From: Ryuthela nishihirai
Taxonomy: Eukaryota; Arthropoda; Arachnida; Araneae; Heptathelidae
NCBI GenBank assembly: GCA_038380435.1
Contig: JAWZYU010000034.1
Coordinates: 25,895,404-25,959,403, forward strand
Direction of reading: 5' to 3'
Length of the DNA: 64,000 bases
Positions within the stretch are counted from its first letter, which is position 1, and the number at the start of each line of letters is the position of its first letter. This document shows, one piece after another, positions 56,137-64,000 of this stretch. Both the position numbers and the translations under genes were made by a program. The notes below the pieces were generated by a model. That model was not told where the DNA came from and made no database searches. It was given only the letters and a program-made list of their open reading frames with translations.

Positions 56137-59100
56137 GGTCTGTAAATGGTAGCTAGGTAGTCACTGGAAGGAGAGCTATGCACCAATCCCCTGTGATGAT
56201 GCATAGAACCGGCCAGGCCTAGCACCTAATGTTCGACCCCGCCTTCTCGTGGTGCGAACCGTTAGTAACTTTCAAAAGAGATACTCTCTTTTGGAAGTCA
56301 ACGGAAGGGGAGGGCTGCCAGATTAGTCTGGACAACTATGGCTACTTTTCTTTTTTTTCTACCCTGCTGAGGAGTGGTCAACCACACAGGGTCCTGGTGC
56401 TGACCATATAAACCTACTGGACTGGACAGATATGTGGCTCTGAGCTTGATTATGGATCCTGATTTTGCTTCACTGGTGGGCTTCTGTGGAGGGAAAATCT
56501 TCCGCTGTGTTTTCTGTTTGTTTGTGGGTTGACAGCCCCAAGTGAATAGATCCACAGGATATGTTTATCAGCTGGCGGATAATCCTGAGGAGAAGTCATC
56601 GCAGGCACCTGAACTCTTTGCTTCTATTGGCATCGTCAAATTCTGCATTGGAGGAAGTCTTCCAGTGTAGATGGCTTCAGCCTTTAGTAGTGGGGGAACG
56701 GGTCTTTGCCCCATGTCTGCGATTAGGGAGATGTTTGATATTGTCGGCATTCCCTCTCTCAATAAACATAGTTTCTTTAAACATCCCACTAACCATTTTC
56801 TCTCCATAGGTAGTTGGAATGTGAGGACTCTGCACAGAGCTTTTTCTCTTGATGTCCTCACACAAGAATCCCACTGTTATAATTTAGATATTCTCGGCTT
56901 GCAAGACACCAGATGGACAGATAAAGGTCAGATTCTTAAAAATAATCTTAAATTTCTCTTTTCGGGGAGGGACGACAATAAGCATCACCAAGGTGTGGGT
57001 CTGCTTCTCAGCAGACACGCTAGCGATGCTCTTCTAGGATATGAGTGCATTAATGAAAGGTTTCTTACAGCAAAATTTCAGATAAGCGTTAAAGACTCGA
57101 ATGTCATCTGCTGTTATGCCCCCACTGAGGATGTCGATGAGGATGAGAAGGATAGGTTTTATGAACAACTTCAGGATATTTTGAATTCTGTCAAGAAAGG
57201 AGATATTACCCTTGTTCTTGGTGACTTCAATGCCAAAGTTGGTACTGACTCTGACCTTTGGGGAGGAGTAATAGGCCCTTTTGGTATTGGTAGCTGCAAT
57301 GGCAATGGGCAACGTCTCCTACAGGTAAGTAAACTCAATGGATTCAGAATAACTAACACTTATTACAAACACCGCGGCATACATAAGTACACATGGGTTT
57401 CACCTGATGGGCTGCATAAGAATATGATTGATTACATATTAATTAACAGCAAATAGGCTAGTTCTGTTAGGAATACCAGGGCATGTAGGGGAGCTGAAAT
57501 GGGATCTGACCATTACCTTGTTAAAATATGTTGCAACTTAAACTTAAAAAGTGTTGTGCTAGGGTTAAAAAATTTACTTTTAATACTGAAGCTCTGAAAG
57601 ATCCAGTTATAGCCAAAGTTTACCATGATAGGTTACTTAGTCATTATGACAGTCATGGTTTGCTTACTACTGAAGTTGAGGAAGAATGGAATCATTTTAA
57701 ACAGGCTTTTTTGGACACTAACAGTACTCTTTTAGGAAAAAAGGAGCAGAAGAGGCAAAATTATCTGAGTGATAAGGCACTTGAGCTTATTTCGGAAAGA
57801 AAGAACTGCAGGAATGCCCTTAATCAATACCCTACTAGTCCTAATAGAAAGCATTACAGAGACCTTAATAAACTTGTAAAGGATCAGTTAGCTGTTGATA
57901 AGAATCTTTGGCTTGATGGTTTGGCTGACAAAGCCAAGGAAGCAGTTAGACAGCACAACAGCAGAGAGCTGTACCAGATAGTTAATGTTTTGTGTGGTAG
58001 AAAACGGACAGGCATACAAGGATTGAAGGATAAACAAGGTAAGGTTATAGAAGGGGAGGATTCTGTCATGGCTAGGTGGGCTGAGCATTTCAGTGATGTT
58101 CTAAACAATGTAGTTAGTTCTACTCCCATTGTTTGCAATGATGATAGATGCATTGGTGTCTTTAATGTTGGCCCTATAACACAATCTAAAGTTATTTTGG
58201 CTGTTTCTAAACTTAAACTTCATAAATCCCCAGGGGTAGACGAAATTACTACGGAAATGCTTAGAGCTGGGAATGTTTCGGTTACCACTTGGATGACTGA
58301 AATTCTAAATATCTTTTATGATAAAGGCATGGTTCCTAAGGATTTTACCAGAGCTATTGTTATCCCTATTTTCAAAAAAGGTGATCGCAGTTCTTGTGAT
58401 AACTATAGGGGTATCAGCCTACTCTCTGTTCCAGGTAAAGTTCTTTCCATGATTGTGCTTAATAGAATTAAGAATCTGGTTGACAGTCAATTGCGTGATG
58501 AGAAATGTGGATTCTGATGTGGTAGGGGATGTGTGGATCAGATATTTTCACTTAGGCAGATTCTTGAGAAATGTTTAGAGTTTCAGAAACCTTTGGTTGC
58601 TAGCTTTGTTGATTTCAAAAAGGGTTTCGACTCTGTTGATCGTCATAATTTGTGGTTGATTGTGAAATCATATAGTATACCAGACAAGTTAATTAACCTA
58701 ATGAAAGCTCTCTATAATAACACTGAGTCGTGTGTGAGAGTTGGTAAGGCTTGTAGCAATTGGTTTAGCATTACTTCTGGTGTTCGACAAGGGTGCATTT
58801 TGTCTCCTTTTCTCTTTAGCTTGGTTATTGATTATGTTATGCGAAATTCACTTCAAGGGAAAGATTTTGGCCTTAAATGGGCTGGAGATACGAAAATTTC
58901 TGATTTAGATTATGCTGATGATTTAGCCCTTTTGGCAAATGATATTGATGAGATGAACTCTTTCATTCGAGCTGTTGATGAGACTGGTAGTAGAGTAGGT
59001 TTGGTTATAAACAAAGAGAGAACTAAAGTGATGAAAATTGGTCAGGCAGGCTGTGATTCAGTTAATCTGAATGGTTGCAGTCTTGAGCAGGTGTCACAGT

Positions 59101-59723
59101 TTAATTATCTTGGGAGCTATGTAACAGATAATGGTGATGTGCGGCATGAGATTAACAGACGAATAGGGGGTTGCTGCCGGGACTTTTAAGAACCTATGGA
59201 GAGTGTGGAGAAATAGGCGTATACACCTAAAGACTAAAATTAGACTGTATAATTGTTTGGTTCTTTCTAGGGTTAGTTATGGTAGTGAAACTTGGACACT
59301 TTGTAAACAAGATAACAGGAAACTAGATGCTTTTGATTCCAGATGCTTACGCAGTATCTTGGGCATTAGGTGGTTCAACTTTGTAACTAATGATGAGGTT
59401 AGGCAAATGAGTTTGCAACCTCCTTTAAGCAGCATATTGTGCAGAGAGAGACTCCGTTGGTTTGGCCATGTTGCCCGTATGAATAATTATAGATTGGCGA
59501 ATAGGGTTATGAACAGTGTGCCTAAAGGCCTCAGAAAGAAGGGGAGACCTAGGATGCGGTGGACAGGCAATGTCAAACAGGACCTTGTTAGAATTGGTGT
59601 GCAGTGGCCAGATGCAGTAGATGTAGCTCAGGATAGACTTGCTTGGAGAACTAAATTGCACGGTCTGGTTGGACCTCCGTAGCCCATGGCTGCTTGAGGA
59701 TGATGATGATGATGATGATGATG
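56137..59723 (+). mobile_element. RTE-like LINE copy A, nearly full length, inserted in LINE J
   Basis: Length about 3.6 kb, from GGTCTGTAAATGGTAGCTAG to a (GAT)n tail. One long frame encoded an AP-type endonuclease then a reverse transcriptase. Host LINE J continues on both sides on the opposite strand. Confidence 0.95.
56671..59682 (+). pseudogene. RTE-like endonuclease/reverse transcriptase, four disablements
   Basis: The protein would nick DNA and copy LINE RNA into the target. Endonuclease: IGSWNVRTLHRAFSLDVLTQ, LVLGDFNAKVGTDSDLWGG (catalytic GDFNA) and NMIDYILINSK. Linker LCGRKRTGIQGLKDKQGKVI. RT: HKSPGVDEITTEMLRAGNVS, PIFKKGDRSSCDNYRGISLL, SITSGVRQGCILSPFLFSLV and ISDLDYADDLALLANDIDEM (catalytic YADD). 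C-terminus: YGSETWTLCKQDNRKLDAFD, CRERLRWFGHVARMNNYRLA. Breaks: TAG at 57454, frameshift near 57525, TGA at 58515, frameshift near 59167. It is the best template for the family consensus here. Confidence 0.93.
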
Positions 59724-60600
59724 AAATACGTAACAGGCGACTGGTCGTATAACGGAAGGTATGCTTGAGGTGAACATTGCGAAAAGTATAGGACCAAGAA
59801 TAGATCCTTTAACAACACCACTGCTGGCATCCTGATTGGAGAAAGAGCATCTTCAACTCTTATTTGTTGATTTGGGTTGGGTTGTTTTATCTCTGAGCGG
59901 CACTTTTTTGCACACCATGGGCTAAATGGTCAGGTCACATGGACCCCGAAGGCTCAGAGAAGGTTGGGGGAGGGGACCCACTGGAACAGCTGTTGGGAGA
60001 CAGATGGTAGCCTCCCGTCAAGGCCATCCAGCGTGTTCTTTAACGTGCACAGGGTATGGCTCTCCCGCACACGGGCTTAACGTCCCATCCGACGGACGGC
60101 GGCCTTTCCAAGCCCATCGGTGCTTCTTATTTGTTGAGAGCGGTTAGAAAATAACGCACAGATTAATCTTACGATGATCTGGGGATTTCTCAGTCGAAGT
60201 AGTGTGTCAAAGTCGAAAGATCTCTTCACTTTATCGAAGGTTTTTCCGAAATCTATATAAATTAAATATTTTGGACTGCCAACGCCAATTGATGTAGTCC
60301 AATTGTTAATACAGTGAAGTAATTGAACTGTAGAGGAACGGCTTGCCATGAAACCAAACTGTTCATGTGGAATAAGATTATGCACCTGAAGAAAGCAAAG
60401 AAGCTTGAATAGTATGCAATATTAAATTATTTTGGGAACGATGTTCGTCATAGAGATTGGACGGTAATTGGTAGGATCAGTGGGATTACCTTTTCTCTTG
60501 TAAATTGGAATGACTGGCTTGAGTCCAATAAGAGGAACCCCGGTCAGATTCCAGGCAGGAGTTGAACAGGATAGATAATTTTTCGCAAACTACGGAGTTT
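59724..60600 (-). mobile_element. Jockey/CR1-like LINE, reverse-transcriptase core (copy J)
   Basis: Minus strand: KPVIPIYKRKGNPTDPTNYR, PISM near 60440-60520; HNLIPHEQFGFMASRSSTVQ, LLHCINNWTTSIG, YLIYIDFGKTFDKV (FGKTFDKV is the FDxAFDxV motif) in the frame 60385-60077; SILGPILFAMFTSSIPSV near 59750-59810. A SINE splits it. The YxDD part falls at the LINE A insertion point. Confidence 0.88.
59871..60124 (-). repeat. SINE-A in LINE J, TSD TCTTATTTGTTGA
   Basis: 5'-truncated copy with a 13-base exact duplication (59858-59870, 60125-60137). Tail TTTGGGTTGGGTTG. Confidence 0.95.
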
Positions 60601-60602
60601 CA

Positions 60603-60737
60603 TCATCATCATCCTCAAGCAGCCATGGGCTACGGACAGATATGCTTGGAGAATTAAACTGCACGGTCTGGTCCAACCAGACCGTGCAGTTTAATTCTCC
60701 AAGCATATCTGTCCTGAGCTACATCTACTGCATCTGG
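60603..60737. repeat. RTE-like LINE 3' end folded back on itself (39-base perfect arms)
   Basis: Starts as a minus-strand LINE end (CATCATCATCCTCAAGCAGC). Then GGACAGATATGCTTGGAGAA... (60634-60672) is followed after CCA by its exact complement (60676-60714), continuing to TACTGCATCTGG. The two arms are opposite copies of the last 40 bases of the LINE coding region. Confidence 0.95.
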
Positions 60738-61075
60738 GACCCACTGGAATGGCAGTTGGGAGACAGATGCTAGCATGCCGTCAAGGCCATCCAGCGTGTT
60801 CTTTAACGTGCACAGGGAATGGCTCTCTCCTGCACACGGAGCCACGGCTTAACGTCCCATCCGACGGAAGGCGACCTTTCCAAGTCCATCGGTGTCCCCT
60901 ACTGACCGTGGGCAGGGAGGGGAATTTTGCGGAGATTAATCTCGACGCTGACCCAACTGGGACTCGAACCTGGGCACTACAGATTACGAGCCTGGTGCGC
61001 TACCGACTGACCCACCCCCACCCTCCTTTGTGTGGAAAAAAGTGCCGCTCAGAGGTAAAACAATCAACTCAATCC
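60738..61075 (-). repeat. SINE-A, 3' truncated, joined to an inverted SINE tail
   Basis: Starts mid-element at GACCCACTGGAATGGCAG and reaches the tRNA head near 61020. A plus-strand tail (GTGTGGAAAAAAGTGCCGCTCAGAGG) follows at about 61026-61075. Confidence 0.85.
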
Positions 61076-61169
61076 TATATAGGAACAGAAGTATCATTAT
61101 CATACAATTTAAAATTATTAAAAGAATAATCAATCCCTCTCTCTCTCTTCGGCACTTCCGGATTTATCG

Positions 61170-61950
61170 ATCGTCAGCGTGATACCTACATAGATCTTAA
61201 CGCTACACTAGATCTGAAATCTCTTAACATGTTTCTGAGATTTACGACTCGAAATACTCCCGTGTAGTAATTCTGATCTTCCTAATACAAGTCGATAGAA
61301 ATTTATCCTCTGATTTCCAGGAATCCATCAGATCCGATATTTCTTAACGTTTCTGAGCTGTAGAAATGTAAATATTCTACACTACTTTTTCTAGTAGTGT
61401 AGGATATTTGCATCCTACACTACTTTTTCAAGTTTGTATCACACACAGATTAAATTTAGCCTATGTCCTCCTGGGCTGGGGATCCGAAATTTCCAAATGT
61501 TTCTAAGGCACAAAATACTAGACACGAAATTTCCCGTTTCGAACACCTATAGATTGCAGTCTGATCGAAATTTAACCTCTATTTAACCTTGAAGGAGATC
61601 CTAACCTCTATTTAACCTTGAAGGAGACTCAAATTTCAAAATATTTCTGCGATCCACGACCATAAACGGGCACCATTTTTTTGCTGTCTAGCACCAGTAT
61701 ATCGATATCTTTCACCTCGAAGAATCGCCGCACCTCATATTTCGTAAGTTTCTTAGATCTAGCATCCGGAAACACCGCTAGGCACCAATTTTCGCGTTTC
61801 TAGCACTTGTAGGTCAAGATTTGATCTCAATTTGACCTTGAAGGACTTATCCAATGTCGAATTTCGTATGTTTTCCCATCTACAACTCGAATTATCCCTA
61901 AGTTCAAATTTTCAGAGTTGGACAACTTCTGCATCATAGTTACAATTAGC
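61170..61950. repeat. Degenerate tandem repeat related to 34130-34870
   Basis: Blocks with TTTGACCTTGAAGGA, GATCTGAAATCTCTTAA and TTTCTGAG recur. Includes a short exact duplication (CTCTATTTAACCTTGAAGGA twice at 61577-61626) and a hairpin TACACTACTTTTTCTAGTAGTGTA near 61380. Confidence 0.7.
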
Positions 61951-62395
61951 CTTATCCCCTGTCAGTCACTCGCAGCGAGATAGATTGCGTGCCCAAATTA
62001 TTACGAACACCGCGTACTGCGTGTAGTGCCATGAAACATGACAATGTATTTCGAAATTTTTTGCCGACGTTCAGTATTCTACGACGCTAAGTCCGATAAT
62101 AGCAAAGTCAAGTGTGATATGGCTAAAAAAAGACTGATCTGACTGACTTCGCATCGTTAGAACGCGCCAGAGGGGAAAGAACTCGACGGAAAATCAAGGA
62201 GCAAAATATCCAAAACGTATGGCAAAGGTCTCAAAAAAATATACGACAAAACAGAGCTTCTATAGTTCATCAGCTGAGAGAGATGACAGCATCTTCAAAA
62301 CCCATTTGAAAGAGAGAGATGACAGCATCCTCAAAACCCATTTGAACGAGAACGATGCCGCAAAGAATTGAAAACTTTGGAATTTGGGATTTGTA
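61951..62395. other. Spacer with a 37-base tandem duplication
   Basis: GAGAGATGACAGCATC(T/C)TCAAAACCCATTTGAA occurs twice in a row at about 62276-62347. No gene recognised. Confidence 0.7.
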
Positions 62396-62565
62396 CAGTC
62401 GCTCAAAAAAGGTATCCGAACACTATGGTTAATAACAGAATTCAGAAAAAATATCTGGCAACGATTTTTTTTTAGAAATTAGTGATCTGGCAACCTTCAT
62501 GAAGGTTGCCAGATCACTAATTTCTAAAAAATCGTCATAGTGTTCGGATACTTTTTGAGCGACTG
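62396..62565. mobile_element. Fold-back Tc1-type MITE, TA duplication (copy 2)
   Basis: CAGTCGCTCAAAAAAGGTAT at the left, ACTTTTTGAGCGACTG at the right, TA on both sides. The arms meet at AACCTTCATGAAGGTT; the right arm has lost about 35 bases relative to the left. Same family as 49970-50183. Confidence 0.94.
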
Positions 62566-62819
62566 TACCATCATACATACGACAAAATATTAGGCAGGTG
62601 TTCATAATAAGATGGCTGGGCGGTGTTTTGATGTACATGACAAACAAACTTCTTTAGTTCGTTATTCTGTGATTCTGATATCTAATGTGATTCTCCATTT
62701 TATTTACTTCAACTTTTATTCTATGCAGATCTATGCATCATCTCCGCAAAACTGTCCATCTCGCCCTCGGTAAGTAGAGGAGAACGATGAGTTCGGAGAA
62801 ACCGTCAACTCGGATGAGG

Positions 62820-63245
62820 GGCATTCCGAGAGGCATTTGTTTGCACACAAAGTGCTAATTGGTCAGGTCACCACCATTCCCTTGTTGGTTCCCCAAACCT
62901 TCTTCGAACCTCTGGGTTCAGAGAAAGTTAGGGGAGGGGGACTCACGGGACAGCTGTTGGGAGACAGATGGAGCCTCCCGTTAAGGTCATCCAGCATGTT
63001 CTTTAACGTGTACAGAGCATGGACTCTCTCGCACACGGGGCCATTGGAAAGACAACTGCCAGTTGAATGGGGCACGGTTTAAAGTCCCATTCAACTGGCA
63101 GTTGTCTTTCCAAGCGCTTCGATGACCCCTACTGACGGACAGCAGGTTTGGATTTTGCCAAAAAAATCTCTAGGCTGGCATAGTTGTGACTTGAATTTCG
63201 GATTACCAGATTGGGAGCCTGTCATTCTGGAATTCCAGATTACGA
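62820..63245 (-). repeat. SINE-A, diverged, with an internal hairpin
   Basis: Tail-side block GAGAAAGTTAGGGGAGGGGG, centre CTTTAACGTGTACAG, head-side CTTGAATTTCGGATTACCAG. A 28-base perfect inverted repeat (63044-63071 and 63086-63113, TTGGAAAGACAACTGCCAGT...) replaces normal SINE sequence. Confidence 0.82.
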
Positions 63246-63477
63246 GTGATACCAGTTCATTTACCACAGCTATTATCTAAGTACTTTATCAAGATTATGC
63301 TTAATAAAATAAATGTTTTGTATATTTTTTCATGTTATCTTCATTGAATACATTTCATAATAAATACTTTTATTTTCAAATGCTTATTAAACCTAATGAC
63401 TTATATTGACATTGAATTTGTAAAGCTGTAGTTTTCTTCCTTTGTTTTTTACAGTTTTTGCATTTGTTTCTTTTTCT
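63246..63477. other. AT-rich spacer
   Basis: Ends in a long pyrimidine-rich stretch (TTTGTTTCTTTTTCTTTCC) that could be a splice polypyrimidine tract. Confidence 0.4.
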
Positions 63478-63665
63478 TTCCATATTTTATTGTCCATGCA
63501 GTTGCCCAGGGTTAATCCTCAAGCACTTGAAAAGGTCGGGCCACGCAGATCGCACATTTCTTCCTTACCTGTATAAGGCGCGAGGAGCAGCAGCTGCAGA
63601 CAGCGGCGAGCTGACCTTGTGTGGGCGACGGAGCTGATGCCATCTGATCGAAGGACAAGTTATTA
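63478..63665 (+). other. GC-rich patch, possible exon of a downstream gene
   Basis: After the pyrimidine tract and GTCCATGCAG the sequence is GC-rich compared with its surroundings (GGTCGGGCCACGCAGATCGC, GCGCGAGGAGCAGCAGCTGC). One frame reads LKHLKRSGHADRTFLPYLYK, ARGAAAADSGELTLCGRR then stop. No family recognised; it could be an exon, a 5' UTR or another repeat. Confidence 0.25.
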
Positions 63666-63699
63666 ATTTGAGTCGGATGTGACTTTGGCAATTGGATGG

Positions 63700-64000
63700 T
63701 TTGGTTGTTTTACCTCTGAGCGGCAATTTTTTTCACACAATGGGCTAAATGGCCAGGTCACAAGGACCCCGAAGGCTTAGAGAAGGTTGGGGGAGGGGAC
63801 CCACTGGAACAGCTGTTGGGAGACAGATGGTAGCCTCCCGTCAAGGCCATCCAGCGTGTTCTTTAACGTGCACAGGGAATGGCTCTCCTTCACACGGAGC
63901 CACGGCTTAACGTCCCTTCCGACGGCCGTCGACCTTTCCAAGCCCATCGGGGGCCCTTACTGACCGTGGGCAGGGCGGGGAATTCTACGGAGATAAATCT
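63700..64000 (-). repeat. SINE-A, cut by the window end
   Basis: Tail GGTTTGGTTGTTTTACCTCT, blocks GAGAAGGTTGGGGGAGGGG and TTCTTTAACGTGCACAGGG; the tRNA head lies beyond the window. Confidence 0.92.

Overview
This window is animal nuclear DNA, not prokaryotic. It contains GT-AG introns, tRNA-derived SINEs, non-LTR retrotransposons (LINEs) and several families of cut-and-paste transposon. The particular repeats (an RTE-like LINE ending in GATGAT repeats, Tc1-like elements, a ZBED5-type hAT, and a SINE whose tail is a CCCAA repeat) resemble what I remember from spider genomes. An arachnid, probably a spider, is my best guess; this rests on memory of repeat families and not on a search.

The only host gene I can support is the 3' two thirds of a FUT8-like alpha-1,6-fucosyltransferase on the + strand. 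Six exons (6844-6958, 9917-10169, 17002-17191, 33814-33990, 35805-35958, 48713-49042) join in phase and encode the catalytic domain and the C-terminal SH3-like domain, ending in TAA with an AATAAA 282 bases downstream. The N-terminal exons (cytoplasmic tail, membrane anchor, most of the coiled stem) are not visible here. A conserved stretch of about 30-35 residues between exons b and c of this set was not found. It is either a small unseen exon in the 6.8 kb intron or truly lost.

Almost everything else is mobile DNA that has expanded the introns. (1) A tRNA-Met-like SINE is present in about 28 copies and fragments, many with exact 10-13 base target duplications. (2) An RTE-like LINE is present in eight copies; the best, at 56137-59723, is nearly full length but has at least two stops and two frameshifts. 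(3) A second LINE type with a separate ORF1 (Cys-rich region, coiled coil, RNA-binding core) occurs at 11.75-14.54, 14.56-16.44 and 26.3-29.46 kb, and a Jockey/CR1-like LINE at 55.2-60.6 kb. (4) DNA transposons: a hAT of 3155 bp with ATTTAGCC duplications that landed in the reverse-transcriptase YADD codons of an RTE copy; a hAT MITE; two Tc1-like elements; two fold-back Tc1-type MITEs; a piggyBac-like MITE with TTAA ends. (5) A Ty3/gypsy-like remnant with its LTR, plus a related solo LTR. (6) Minisatellites, AT-rich palindromic tracts and several near-perfect inverted duplications.

Layout: 0-6.8 kb DNA transposons and SINEs; 6.8-49.3 kb the FUT8-like gene with TE-filled introns; 49.3-63.5 kb downstream DNA with fold-back elements, a degenerate tandem-repeat region (52.5-55.2 kb) and nested LINEs; 63.5-64 kb a small GC-rich patch and a last SINE. 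I found no working antiviral, CRISPR or toxin-type system. The most unusual signals are the nested insertions with readable target duplications, a nuclease-like reading frame carried inside the hAT, the set of perfect palindromes, and the atypical FUT8 catalytic region.
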